Assembly (NCBI RefSeq): GCF_036785885.1
Contig: NC_092312.1
Span: 15,828,001 to 15,892,000 of the forward strand
Direction of reading: 5' to 3'
DNA from: Coffea arabica
Taxonomy: Eukaryota; Streptophyta; Magnoliopsida; Gentianales; Rubiaceae
Length of the DNA stretch: 64,000 nucleotides
Positions 33,358-45,969 of the stretch are shown here, one piece after another (position 1 is the stretch's first letter; each line of letters opens with the position of its first letter). A program made the translations under genes and the position numbers. The notes under the pieces are model-generated. The model was given only the letters and a program-made list of their open reading frames with translations. It was not told the origin of the DNA and did no database searches.

Positions 33358-36300
33358 ATGGCGGCGGCTTGCAAGCGCTTAACTCATTGCGGATTATCCA
33401 AATTGCGAGGCCGCAATACGTTTACAGCGCCTAATTCTGCTTCTGTAAATAAGCTTCAGTCTAACTGCTCTCCCGTCAATTTCTACGGTTCGTTGTCCTC
33501 CTCAGATTCCTCCGCTAACCGTTTTGATATCAGGCATATCTCTCAGCTTGCCAAACCTAATGGAAACCGTGCCTTTCTCGTTGATACGTTAAAGCTGGTA
33601 ATTTCTTTTTCTGTTCTTCAATTTGTGCGTTTTTTAGCCTTTTTTTGGCATTTTAATATATTGTATCCGTGAAATTTTGAATATCCACACTTATTTTTCT
33701 TTGATCGTAGGATTGAATTTTTTTTGCGATCAATTATAATCCTATTCAGAGAAATTAGGGTAGACTCGTGATTTTCTTCTCCAGTTGTTTAAAGTTTGAG
33801 CATCAAAAGAGTGTCCTCTCTTTTACTCTTCATTTTGATATGCTGCGTTTTTTTTTCAACAATTAATACACTTTAAGACAACATTGAAATGAATTTCTGT
33901 GTTCGTTGTTTCAGAGTTTGTATTGATCCTATTTGTAAAAATTAGGTTAAACTTGTTATTTTGTTAGATGATTCAAAAAGACCTTGAACGTTTAAGAGAA
34001 GTTCTTTTAGGGCATATTGTTACTTTTATAGGTTAGGAGTTTGGAAGCACAAGGTGTACCTCCGAAGCAAGCCGAAGCAATCACCTCTGCTATTACTGAG
34101 GTTCTGAATGATAGCCTGGAAAATGTAGGTCATTCGTTTCTCTCAAAAGCTGAAATGCAGAAGGTAAGAGTTTTTATGCATTTGGTATTCTGGTCCATGC
34201 CTTTTGTTGCTAATATAATCATAATACATTGAGTATGTAGGTTGTATTCACTGTTCTCATGACTTTGTAGGCAGAGATGTTACATGAAGCTAATCTGTCC
34301 AACTTTAAAGCTGAAGTACAGAGTTCCCAGGTATGCACATGTTAGTAGTTTGTGTTTAATATCTGCATTTGGATGTTTCTTATGCATACATAAGAACATC
34401 ATCTCATGCTTTGCTCATTAATTAGCTATCATTTTTCTGTTTTCCCTCTAATTTTCACGTAGATTTTTGGTGTTAATGGGGAGTAACTCTTAACATATGG
34501 TATCTAATTGGTATCAAAATGATTATTATATATGGTAGTTTAATGTGCCATTGGTAATTTAAGGTCTTTTAGCAACAAAACTATATTGAAGCTTCTGAAT
34601 CATGTTTGTAGTAGTGTGTTCCTTTTGAAGGCTATGCATCTGAAAGTTCGCAAGTGCTCAATAAGAATGATGAGAAAGCATATATTCTGTTATAGTTTAA
34701 CGGCTAATTGTTCTACTAGGGTGATGCAGAACTAAGAGAAATGATATTTTAAGTTGAAAAGTGTTTGCTTGGATCTGGCAATTACTAGAAGTTCATGAAA
34801 AGGCCTTTCCAAATCTTGGAATAGTTTGAATACTTAATAGATTTTTCTCATGTTTGTACTAAAACTGTTAGAATCAGAAGATTTTTCATCGGATAAGTTT
34901 TAAGCTATAGCCTGTCTACTTCATAAAGTCACAAATGCCGGATAACATGCATTATTATTGGAAAGTTACACCTAAAGAACTTTTGCAGCAATTTGTTATA
35001 GAAATCGTTCAACATTCTGCTTTTAGGATCAAGTTACTTGCTTACCAGGTTGTGCTCTATGACCTATCAAATTTGCATATTATACTCTTATGTATCCCCC
35101 TTGAGAAATGGGGGTTTCTGGTGCAATGCTTTTTGAAACCTTTCCACAACATGAGTTGCCTAGAAAGAAAATAGTATTGGACAGTGTAGAGTTAGGAGCA
35201 ATATTCAAGCTTACTTCCTTAATGTAGAATTATTTTGGTCAGGCTTGTCAATGGTCCTTAGACCCAACCATCTCAAGTGGCATTTTGCAGTAGAAAAGAA
35301 TATTTCAATTTATCTTCTCTATTTGGTGCAACAAATCTCCTGTTGGAAAAGGCCATAATCAGCATAAGCATGAGTATCTCCAATCTCCTAAGTTTCACTC
35401 AATATCATGAAATATCTTTTAGTTGCTTACATAAATGTCAAATGATGGCATAAGAGAGTTGGTTTTCTTGTGAAAAGGGAAAGTTCCTTCTCTACTCCAG
35501 CAATTGACTATTGTTGTTGGGTTGGACATTGACTGCTTTTCTGAGTCCTTTAGATTTTATTTGGCTTGACATTTTCACCTAATTCTGCGGTTCTGTTGAT
35601 TGCTAGGAAATTGAATTGCTGCATGAGATGTAAGAGTTTGTTTCATAAAACTTTGGAGGGAAAGAAAGGTGCTCAAGCACCGATCATCATGGTCTTTGTG
35701 TTTTGGCTTTTCCGACTTACTTTTTTTTCCCTCTGGTTTCTGGATGGTTTTACTTTTATTGGCGGATAGTCTGGTAACTGAATCAGGTAGATTTTTATAT
35801 ACTGTAAAGCAGTAATGATATTTGTATGCATATTGATTGCTTTTGGGTCTAACCACCCGGTATCCCTTTCGGACTAATCCGGATTCGGCTCGGGGAGCGC
35901 CCGCAGAGTTTGACTCTTACTCGAGGGTGAAGGCCTGGCCCTGGAGTTATCGCAGGAGCGCAGCGAGGGTCGAACCTTGGTCGTCCTGCTCGCATTACCA
36001 GCCGCTTACCACTGGCCCCAACTCCTCGGGTTTGATTGCTTTGGGAATATAGAACTTTATGACAATGGCCTTTCCATGCTTTTGGAAACAATAAACAACC
36101 GCTCCAGTCTCCTACCAAGAAAGAAAACTGAAATTGGGACAATTTTCCCTTTTGTTGGGATGATAGAGCGTTAAGAGGAAGTTGGAGAAGTAAGGATCCT
36201 TAATTCAGGTGATGAAGAGAACAGAATGATAAAGCCCAGAAGCTTTTTGGTGGAAAATGTTGGATAATGATTATGTGTGAAGTATGATCACTGCAATATA

Positions 36301-37291
36301 AGTCCGCTTCCCAATCTCTGATGTGAAAGATTTCTTCTTTTATTTTCTGTCTGGGCGATTTAGAACTTGATGCTAGGAGTGTTTTCAAGCTTTCAGTCCA
36401 CAGTTGGAAACAAAAATATTAATATTGAAGTCTTGTTTTGATTCAGTTATATAGAGTGCTTCTTTTGATATTCCCTGATCCATCATCTTTGAGTAGCCTT
36501 GATTAAGTTTGGCTCTTTGCCGGATAAAAGTTACTTTTCTGCTTTGGTGAAGGAAGAGCACTGGTGTTTGTTGTAAGTTTCTTGTGTTTGATTCTTTCTG
36601 ATATTTCTTAACCATATATTGTGCAGGACAATCATTTTTCTTTGCTGCAACGTGAGACTGAAAAGCTACATAACGATATTGAAAAGATGCGCAGTGAACT
36701 GAGGTGTGTTGACAAAGGAAGTAGAGAGAGAGAGATAGAACCTGAGCTACTCTTGGTTTTAGTGGAATGCTGTTTTAATTTCACGAGTACAAAGTGTCAG
36801 TTAAATCTATTCCTTTTTGTGACACAGGTATGAGATTGATAAGGTCACTGCAGGCCAGCGTCTGGATTTAAATCTCGAGAGAGGGTAAGGAATAATAATA
36901 TGTTTTGCTATGGATATCATTCTCTTTGGATCTTTGGCTGTCCCATCAATCGCTGCAATACTGATTTATATTTTAAATGCTTATCTCACTTGGTTGAGTA
37001 CAGGCGTTTACGTGATGAGCTTGCCAAGCAGAGTTCGGAAACAACCAATCTTACTAACAAGCTTGACCGGGTGAGTTTTTACAGTTGTGTCGGGGAAATG
37101 AAATATGTGCTCTCTAATACACAATTGGTTCTTATATGCAAGTATCTCAACTACAGGAGATTCATGCTTTGAGGGCCCAACTTGAAGCAGCAAAGTACGA
37201 TGTTATGAGATATTGTATAGGTACCCTGGCATCCATCACTGCTGTTGGGTTAGCTGTAATTCGAATCATTACCGCTGCTGACAAGAAGTAA
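33358..37291 (+). CDS. DUF1640 / CCDC90-type mitochondrial coiled-coil membrane protein (FMP32-like), seven exons
   Basis: Exons: 33358-33597, 34032-34163, 34271-34330, 36627-36703, 36828-36884, 37004-37070, 37157-37291; 255 codons plus stop, all introns GT-AG with matching phase. Residues 1-60 are rich in Ser, Arg and Lys with almost no acidic residues, as expected for a mitochondrial presequence. Residues 75-125 (VDTLKLVRSLEAQGVPPKQAEAIT...) match the conserved DUF1640 N-terminal block. About 125-225 is a long coiled coil. A single hydrophobic segment (CIGTLASITAVGLAVIRII) lies near 229-247 before the terminal ADKK. Family members include yeast FMP32 and animal CCDC90/MCUR1, inner-membrane proteins linked to calcium uniporter or respiratory assembly; the exact plant role is uncertain. 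The first ATG of the exon begins MAAACKR and was chosen as start. Intron 3 (2.3 kb) carries a SINE. Confidence 0.92.
35844..36031 (-). mobile_element. tRNA-derived SINE in intron 3 of the DUF1640 gene
   Basis: On the minus strand it begins CCCGAGGAGTTGGGGCCAG. It has an A-box-like TGGTAAGCGGCTGG and a clear B box GGTTCGACCC about 40 nt later, and ends ACCCAAAA. Direct repeats TTGATTGCTTT at 35833-35843 and 36032-36042 are the target-site duplication. It is much more GC-rich than the surrounding intron. The body is about 188 bp. It is antisense to the host gene. Confidence 0.88.
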
Positions 37292-38539
37292 GAATGGAAT
37301 TCAAAGGAACCAGGCCAGCTCGTGCAAAGAAATTGAAAATGTAGGCTAATGCTAAAGGTCATTTCTTGGATGTGTAACTTTGTGCTACATTCTTTTAGCG
37401 ATGGTCTATTTGCACGCCTTCAAATTTTGAAATGCAAGGCGTGAGTGGATCGACTATAGGTCTTGTGAAACAATTATGCATGTAATTCTTTAGGTCGTTG
37501 ACCTCAGTACATTTAATCTTAGCGATTCCTCAACTTCCACACGTGACACTGCTCCTAGATTCTTCTGCCTGAAAACAATTGTACCGTTGCTTGACTGGTG
37601 TCTGTTTTTGGATGTTTGACAAACTTTAGTTAACATACCTGCCCGGAGAAACGTTCAAATTTAGAAGACGGATCAACTACTCTGACCATGAATTTCTCAA
37701 CTGGAGGTTGGCACTTCTAGTTCTAATATCGTCATTTGAAACTCGAATGTCGTCATTCTATGGTAGCCGAGGATGGAAGTGTTTCATTTTCTGAAAAAAT
37801 AAAATCGCTCTCTGACTAGCCAGCTATTGTATGATTGTATCAGTAACCTCCCACCTTCAGTAACTGTGGGTACGATGCAAGATGACGAGACGGAGCTGAA
37901 TTGAGAACATGGGATCTCAGATCTGTAGTTGATAGCCCAGACTTGTCGAATGAGATCGCCTTGACGTGAGTTGTTTATTTATAAATTTTATGGACAACTC
38001 AGATTATTTCTCTCGAGTAATCAGGATTGTTGATAGCACGGTACGGTGATTGACTGCGTGTGTACTAGTAATGGCACTAATTTAATCTCAAACTAAGGGT
38101 TAAAGAGTGTCACATGTATAAAGTTGCACAGGGATTAGCATATTATACCAAAAAATTTTACTTTGTTAAATCTCTTTGGAACTCTCGTGCTGGACAATTT
38201 TCATCATTTTGAGCAACAAAATATTTTTATTAAAAAAAAAAAAAGAAAGAAAGAGTGGGAGTTTAGCTTTATTCGATAAGCTCAAAGTCAAACTTAACAC
38301 GATTCTGGGTAGATTTTCCGGGATCTGAAAGGCAATTGTGGGGAATGATATGTTTAAATGACAAAAATCTCTCAATTATTGAACTACCATCCTATTGATA
38401 AATATGATGGAGCAAAAGCGGAAAATGCATCAGGCATCGTCCTTAAATTTGTGAAGTGGGAGGCATGAATTGAAAGTCCCGCGGTCCAAGCCATTGCTTT
38501 GATTGACCCAATACTTCGTCCTAAAACCAAACGCACGAT
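37292..38539. other. 3' flank of the DUF1640 gene and intergenic DNA
   Basis: The first few hundred bases are presumably the 3' UTR. No further gene or repeat was recognised apart from an A run at about 38231-38243. Confidence 0.5.
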
Positions 38540-38548
38540 TTGATTATT

Positions 38549-39281
38549 GGGATAATTTCAGAAATCTCCCCTGAAGTTTTGTGACAGACTCACACGCCTC
38601 CCCTACAGTTTTCAAAATAATCAGAAACTTTTCCTAAAACTAAATAGACAGTCTCAAATCCAACTCAATTCAAAAATGCAAACAATTAAAAATGGGGAGC
38701 TGGAGAGAGAAAACAACTTGACACCACAAACTAATGGTTGAAGGAAGGTTTGAACTTCAGTTTCACCCCTAGAAAGCAACTCCTCTTTCTGGTCATTATT
38801 TGTAACGTCTACATGCAATGAACAGCTCACGAGACCATTTATAAGAGCAAAATGCAGCAGCAAAGGTGAGAATCTTGAGCTTTCTATGCCATGTATCAAG
38901 CTGTTGTTACCAATATATCAACAATGGTTTAAAGAGACTAATTGAAGTGATTCGTTGTACTTGAAGCTTTTTAGGCCATATATCAATTACCAACTGGCAC
39001 CTAAATTTGACATCATTTTGTTCATGGCATTTTAGATATTCATTAAAGAAATCTAAATAATCGTTAATTATATTAATCGTATTTATAACTAACTTAACTA
39101 AATTTGTCCAGATAATTACAAAATATCTGCTAACTTTGCAGGTATCTAAGTTTTTTCGCCCACAATGATGTAAGAAATGGGATCCAAAATTCTGCCAGGG
39201 GAGGCCTCCAATATTTTGGAAACCTCAAGGGAGGGGAGTGAGACCATTAGAAACCTCGGAGGAGGTATCTGAAATTTTCCC
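38549..39281. mobile_element. MULE-type non-autonomous element (733 bp)
   Basis: The ends GGGATAATTTCAGA at the left and the inverted TCTGAAATTTTCCC at the right (one internal mismatch or gap) continue inward through complementary CCCCTGAAGTTTT/GGAAACCTC-type phrases for about 100 bp. A perfect 9-bp duplication, TTGATTATT, lies at 38540-38548 and 39282-39290. Nine-base duplications with long TIRs are the Mutator-like signature. No transposase frame is present. Confidence 0.88.
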
Positions 39282-39290
39282 TTGATTATT

Positions 39291-40232
39291 TGACCAAACG
39301 GCTGGCTCTCCGTGATAACGTAATTTCGTTGCTGTTCTGCACGTCCCTAATTATTGCCGACGACTCCCACATGGCATGCACAAGATACTTTTGGGGTCCA
39401 GTAGTCCACCAGCAGCCACTAAGAATTACAGTTGCACCGAGCCATTGATGATGAAGTTAAAAAAGTGTCGGGAACTGGAAAAACCTTCGCTCTCATGTCC
39501 AATCCCTTCCTAACTCTTTAAATTATTGGGTTGCACAATACACTTGCAGACTGCACTTGAGATAATCCACCGACTCATACTCACTTCTTCTCACTACCAG
39601 TATATACTACTATACTAATGCCACTATGTTGGTAGTGGTCACGGCCCAGATGGGCAGATATATGAAACACCCACCAGCAGTTGGCAGTTGGCAGTTGGCA
39701 CCACCACACAACTTCAATCTTTGCTGGTACTACTACCATTATTTAGTGGGCACCCAACCCACATTATGACGTTGATGCAGGCCTCATGGGACCCTCCCCT
39801 TTGCTCCCCAAAGCACCAAGAAGAAATAAATGGCATACCTATTTAAATTGATTGATTGGGTGTAACATTAGGAACGCTCAAAGAAAACGTAGAATGCGTA
39901 ATCAGGAAAGATTAACACAGTAAATGTAAACCTGACGTGTTTAATAAACTTCAGAGGTCCTGCTAAGTCACAACCAATTTTTAAGCTTATTCATAAAACA
40001 ATTGTCCCTTTCAGCTCGAATTTATGATCTTCATGTGACAGGACGCTTTGTTATGGGATTGATGAAAATAAACAATAGAAATACAAACAAAGAGAAAGTG
40101 AAAAAAAAAAAATTTGTTAGTTCACTAATTATAAACTCAAAAAACAAAAAACAGAAAAAGAAATTAAAGGAATTTCCGGTATAGTCTCTCAGTCCCCAGC
40201 CCGCTTGTTGTTTTTCTGGTACAGATGATAAT
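39291..40232. other. Intergenic DNA
   Basis: No supported gene was seen. It contains a short GGCAGTTGGCAGTTGGCA tandem repeat near 39680-39700 and a low-complexity A-rich frame at 40002-40184, which I do not count as coding. Confidence 0.5.
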
Positions 40233-40234
40233 TA

Positions 40235-40560
40235 CTCCCTCCGTCCCACTTTGATAGTCCTATATTCCTTTTTCATCTGTCTCAAATTATAGTTCATTTT
40301 TCAATTGAAGAATGTAATTATATTTTAATTTTTCTAAAATATCCTTATTCAATGTAAGTAATTATTACTATAAACTTACCCTATTTAACGAGAGTTGATT
40401 TTTTTTTCCATCAATTCAAGTTCCTATAAAGTTGTGCCATATTTAATGTGAGAATATTTTAGAAAAATAACGATTTAAATTTACTTTTTCAACAAAATTA
40501 ACTATTTTTTTTAAACTGTATAGAAAAAAAAACACGATTATCAAAGTGGGATGAAGGGAG
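40235..40560. mobile_element. Stowaway (Tc1/mariner) MITE, 326 bp
   Basis: The left end CTCCCTCCGTCCCACTTTGA is the well-known plant Stowaway terminus. The right end TCAAAGTGGGATGAAGGGAG is its inverted copy. TA duplications at 40233-40234 and 40561-40562 flank it. The interior is AT-rich and non-coding. Confidence 0.93.
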
Positions 40561-40562
40561 TA

Positions 40563-41300
40563 TATGTTTTGTGAGGAATTGATAAAAGTTCAAAAATCCC
40601 ATTTCGGAAAACGTGCCGATTGTTGACTAAAATCTTCATCCACAGTTAATATATGGTTAAATATAAATATAAAATTTCATCGAGGACAAAAGGATTGAAA
40701 GCAAAGTTAGGCGCTCAACACGATATTCTAACAGGAGAGTAACATCAACAGTTGGGTCTTGGGTAATAAGTCCCCAGCAGCCTCCAAAAGTTACCGACTT
40801 TTGGACGGTTGGGAGTTAGGTTTTCTGTAGGAAAATGTAAGAAAGAGTAACATCAACAGTTGGACAATACTCTTTTTACCTTTTCAACGGCCACCAGGAA
40901 CCGCTCAACTGTTCTGTTTTTGTTTTGAATGGTTCAAATTTCTGCTTTCCTTCGATTTGAAAATATCAATAACATGAATGAGCAGACCAAAAAAAAAAAG
41001 TAGAGTAACTTCTAAATTAATTAAGATCCCATTAGTACATCACTATTTGGAGTAAAAATCAAACTGCAAAATAAATATCACCTACTATATTACAAGGAAA
41101 ACAATATACTCGTATGGAAATAATGGCCTAAAAAAACAACCTTCCTCAGTTACCCTTCAAATCTAACGCCTGCCAATCAGTCTACAATCAGTCCACCGAA
41201 CAAAATTGTACATTTATAATCGCAGCCAAGCTTATACCTAACCGAACCCCTATGACCCTGGCCGGTTCACTACCAAATATTATCAACCCAAACCAAAACC
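40563..41300. other. Intergenic DNA and 3' flank of the GATA gene
   Basis: No other gene was seen. The direct phrase GAGTAACATCAACAGTTGG occurs twice (about 40737 and 40846). The part next to 41300 is probably the 3' UTR of the minus-strand GATA gene. Confidence 0.5.
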
Positions 41301-42519
41301 TCAAAAACTCGAAACCATTGGGGTCAAGCCGGCCTCTACATGGCCGGTCGCCTCCTTCTTCCGCCGCATTTCCAAAACTTTTCGGTGGCTATTCGAGTGA
41401 ACCTCTTGAGAGAACGTCGGACTACAAGCCGGTCTGTACTCAGGAAAAAGCCGACCGGACTTATACCGCACCCCGCATGCGTTGCATAACGTTTTGGGAC
41501 CCAAAGGACCGGTTCGCCATTGTGGCGTCTTATTAACCTGGCAATGACTGCACCGACGTGACGTCTGCGAACCAATCGATCCCGAACCGGTGTCGGTAGC
41601 CGGTTTCTTCTTATGCTTCTTAGCCGGGGGTTTTTCAACGCTGGAGAGCATTTCACTGTCCTGAACCGGGTTCGATAAAATAAAAGGAGACAACGCGGAC
41701 GACCCGTATGATGACGACGACGTCGAAGACGACTCGGTTGTAGTCAAAGAAGGCGACCCTGACCAAACTCTGCCATTTGGCCTCGACCGTTTGCTTCTCG
41801 GTTTAACCGGAACGTGCAAAGGAAAACATGGCACTCTAATCATATGAACCGCCGGTTCAGACCATTTTTCCGTCAATCTTCCCTTGTTGTCCTTGAAACT
41901 TCCGGCGGGACATAACAGAGATACTTCTGAACGGGAATCATCGACAAATTGAGATAACCACTCCAGATTCTCCATTTCTTCTGCCTGTAAAATTGTCTTT
42001 CTTCAGATAAAACGTACACGAATTGCAACAAAAAAAATTTTTTTTTTTTTTAAGTTTCAAACAATTACATCAATTCCGTATAACATAGTATATGTCCGAT
42101 TGGGTACGTGGTCTACAACAAGAGCTTGCAGCTAGCTCTTGTTGCAGAGGAAAACAAACTTTTATTGCGGTAACGTATGTTTTGCTTACCGGAACAGCAA
42201 GCTCGGCGGCCAGTAATGAGCCAAAGTCGTCAGTTTCGGAAAAAGATGAAAAATTGGAGTTGCGGTGATGATGATGATGTTGCGAAGAAGAGAGGGAAAG
42301 GGTGTCCTTAAAATCTTCATCTTCCTTAAGAGGGCCATCCTTAAAATCTTTATCAGAGAAGTCAAGAAGATCATCAACCGAAAAATCATCACAGGAAACG
42401 TTGTTGAGTCCAGTCACACACCATATATCATCAACAAAACCTTGTTGTTGGCTTGATTTCATCCCGCCTATATCCGAAAGCAGACTGGATTTCAAAGCTT
42501 TTGCTTCCATGCAATCCAT
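41301..42519 (-). CDS. GATA transcription factor, subfamily I, GATA5/6-like, two exons
   Basis: Exon 1 is 42519-42190 and exon 2 is 41984-41301 on the minus strand, joined at GTTCCG|gtaagc...ttacag|GCAGAAGAA. This gives 337 residues, a usual length for GATA5-7/12 proteins. Residues 1-110 include the conserved [10 protein letters not shown] and [14 protein letters not shown] blocks. [16 protein letters not shown] follows the junction, a hallmark of the subfamily. The type IV zinc finger C-X2-C-X18-C-X2-C has cysteines near 255, 258, 277 and 280, followed by [19 protein letters not shown] and the C-terminal [12 protein letters not shown] helix. It binds W-GATA-R promoter elements in the nucleus; close relatives act in light- and growth-related transcription. 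A five-histidine run lies in exon 1, and basic KKHKKK lies before the finger. No defect was seen. The exact orthologue among GATA5, 6 and 7 is not settled. Confidence 0.93.
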
Positions 42520-44149
42520 AATTTCAATACCCTTTTTAAGTTGTTCTTCTTTTAAAACGTTTAAAAATATGGCGTTATAAATTTATAGATGATAAGTAAA
42601 AGAAACGGAAGACAGGAGGAGGTTGCAGAGAAAAGAAGATAAAAGGGGGTGAAGCAGGAAAAAAGTTGGAAAGAAATTGTGGGAAGGAAAGCACTGAAAT
42701 GAGCGCTGGTTCGTGGGCGAAACTGATGGGTGGGTTAATGGTATTTCTTTACTTTCTATAATTGTCTGCTCGTATTTTTTTAATTATTTATTTATTTATC
42801 TTTTGAAAACTCAATAATGACTTTCTCCAAGACTCCAACAGTTGCCCAACGGGCACTCAATGAAAAAAGACCAAGGAGTTAAGTTTTTTTTTTTTTGAAA
42901 AAATTAACAATTACATTGGAAAAGTGTTTTTTTTTTTGGCGTTACATCGGCAAAGTGTTTAATACCGTATGAGAAATTAAATGTGAAGATGTATTTAAAC
43001 GAGAGATTAAATATACTTATCTGTACTTATTAAGTATCCGTTTAAAAAAAATCCGAATCAATTGAATGCATCATTCAGCAACAGCCCAAATATTTAGCCG
43101 AAAAAGAAAATCTAGAAACCTTATAAACTAATGAACGTGACAACCTTTTAAATTATTGTTTCAAATATTTGTTACCATTTCTTTTTCTTGTGGTTGTGGA
43201 GGGAGTAAAATCCAAAATCAACTGCAGGATAGAAGGGGAGGATTTTACGCGTGCTATTTAACTCATTATGACCATTCTCTTAACCGGTCCTGGGATGGCT
43301 GTTACGTTTTGACCATTCTAATCTTCAGACCGGGATACAGCAGCCATATGCATGGTATTGGTTGGACGCCGCTGGCTGGCCCGTCAATAATTACGACATA
43401 CTACTAATCAGCATGCTTTCTTCTACGAGGATCTCTTTTTCCTTTTTCTTTTTTTTTTTTTTTTGTCGTCCTTCTTATCAGGCGCTGTTTGGAAAGTCAA
43501 TTTTCACAAAAAAAAAAAAAACATTTTTTAAATACATCTTTTAATTATTTTTTATCTCATATATATTAAATTATTACAGTACATTTTTCATAAAAAACTT
43601 CAAAAAATTGCAATAAGTTACCTGTAAAAAACTTCCAACAATTGAAAAATTTCTTGTTCTGTTAATTTTTGGGTTAAAGACAAGGAAGCTCTAGTTCTTT
43701 TCAAAAAGAGCATTTGGATTGGCAGTATTAAAATTTTTACAACAAATTGCTGTCTAAAGATCAGATTGAAAATTAAAAAAAAAAAAAATCTTAAGACGTT
43801 GTGTGTTTTAATGTTAACAAAATACTGTTTATTAATTTAGGCCCGTAACATGCGCTATTACGATTTTTGGAAACTGTTCAATCTGATATTACTTGTACGA
43901 AGAAGGAAGCGTTTGTGGAAATAAGAGTGCAAGGATCCTGTAGTCTTGGTTCCTTGGAAATTCCAGGAAGGTCAGAATGAGAAGCCAGCCGCTCTAGAAT
44001 AATGACGGTCGTATTCGTATCGTATAGATGCCGTGTCCATCCCTGGTGTCCTTTTCAAGATTGCGGAGAATGACACGTTTGCATAAGCCCATAGGCTATC
44101 ATAGGCTTCCACCGTTTGGCTAAGAATTGGCAAATATTACTCCGAATGT
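42520..44149. other. GATA gene upstream region and intergenic DNA
   Basis: The first few hundred bases upstream of the GATA start (42520-42800) are A/G-rich on the plus strand and likely hold its 5' UTR and promoter. The remainder is AT-rich with poly-T runs (42886-42896, 43448-43462) and no supported gene. Confidence 0.5.
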
Positions 44150-44320
44150 TACATTAAAAAAAATTAATTTTATATACATAGTAAGTATATACGCTGTCAC
44201 CATTAAATATATGACACATACACAAATTTTGAATTTGAAATTCAAAAGTTGTTTATGTGACATCTATCCAATCGTAATAGTGTATACATTGATAGTATAT
44301 ATAAATTTTACTCTTAAAAT
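44150..44320. repeat. AT-rich palindromic element, copy B
   Basis: It contains TTATATACATAGTAAGTATA, TTGAATTTGAAATTCAAAAG and AGTGTATACATTGATAGTAT. It looks inverted relative to copy A at 15352. Confidence 0.5.
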
Positions 44321-45969
44321 AATGCGAAATTAAGATTTTTATTAACAAGATGTGTTTGGACATACATTTTCGTAAATAGCTACTTATTTACATCACAAAT
44401 ATGATTTTTTTATTTTTTAATAATTTTGTAATCTCACATACATCATATTGAAAAAAGTACTATAATAATTATTATAAATAATATCTCAAACAATCTCTTA
44501 TTCAAGCTTTTTTTTTTTTTTTTTTTTGCCCAAAGGATCTACAACTGCTCAATTCCAATATTTCCTTTTTGAACCTGGTGAGTGAACTAGCCATCAATGA
44601 ATCAAAAATTTTAATCTAAGAAAAACTGTAGGGAATTTGGAGATTGAGGCTCATCCATTGGCTACTTTTTTGCCCCAAATCCAAATTCGATCTTACTATT
44701 GTTAATTGGAAATATCCCTACCACTACGTGGTTTATAAGGAATTATCCATGGACTTTTTCCCTCAGCAAGTTCAAGCAAGTTAAGAAGATTCAATGGATT
44801 GGGAGGAAAAGCTAATCAAAGTAGTGTATTGCTTTGGGCGGCATGCCAAAAAAGTAGTATATCATCTGCTTAAAAACTTCTCGATTTGATGATATGAGCT
44901 CTTCTTTTTTGTGATAAAGAACAAAAAAAAAAAAAAAAAAGGAGAGTTTGATATCCGCGGAAGACTTCTACAAGCGGTGATAGTGCATAATGAATTTCCT
45001 TGAGACGTTAATAAATCTGTTATAATATCAGATATATCTGAGTGAACTGAAGTCTTAATCGTCTCTTTTTTTTTTTAAAAATGCAAGGAAAAAGGAAATT
45101 AAAAAAAGCGTCAATTCAGCTATGCAGGAACGAGAAATTTTATCACGGCCTGGACCAATTTCTTGCAAGTCACTGATTTTTCAATCGATGAAAATGCTTC
45201 AAACAACATATTGTGAAACCCACTAATTCTAAATTAAATATAATCCAAATAAAATTGATTTTTTTTTTTTTTTTTGCGTTTTCTGCTTTGGTTGTAGTGT
45301 CACTGCTATTTCTTCAATTGGCTCTATTTTTTTTTTAAAATAAAAAAACTAACTACTATATTTGTCGAGTAGTGAGTTCAGGCTGTGATAGAATTTTTCT
45401 CATATTATCAAATCTTATTCAATAGTTGCGGTTTTGGAGCCCATCATTGCCGTTAGATATGGCGCTGCTGGATATTCAAACTCAAAGCCACGGGGCACAG
45501 TCCAAATCTGTCTCTGTCCTTTGATTTCTGGTGGGCATAAATCCAGGCGCTATGTAATTTGACTTGATTTACAAGTAGAATTCTTAACCGCGTTAATTAA
45601 GCCAGCCCTAAGGACCCAAAAAAAAGGAAAAGAAAAAAAAAAGAAGCCAGCCCCGCAATGCCACGGTCGTATTAGATTGGAGCTCATTCCGCTAAATGTG
45701 TCCTACAGAAACTGAAAGCGAGGAAAAAATGTTAGTACAAAATTCAAAGTTTTGACATTTGGCAAAGCTTATCCCACACGGACGAAATCCTGCGATGTCT
45801 ATTCATTCATTGTAATTGGTTTCGCGATAGAAATTCAAATTATTTAACACATTATCAAGGTTAGTCATGGATAATCGCCCATCCACGTGTCAGTCTTTGA
45901 CTTGGACTCTCCAGTAGGGCCAGCACGGGTGGTTTTTTTTTTTTTTTTGGGTTGAAATGATAGGATTAG
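44321..45969. other. Intergenic DNA
   Basis: AT-rich, with many T or A homopolymers (for example 44510-44527, 44923-44940, 45259-45275, 45933-45948). No gene or defined element was seen. Confidence 0.5.

Noticed and set aside
35837-36052. GC-rich patch as a tRNA gene
   Set aside because: It has A- and B-box-like motifs but no cloverleaf acceptor pairing, and it is bounded by a target duplication; called as a SINE.
40002-40184. Small lysine-rich frame
   Set aside because: Its second half is A-rich low complexity, with no conserved features.
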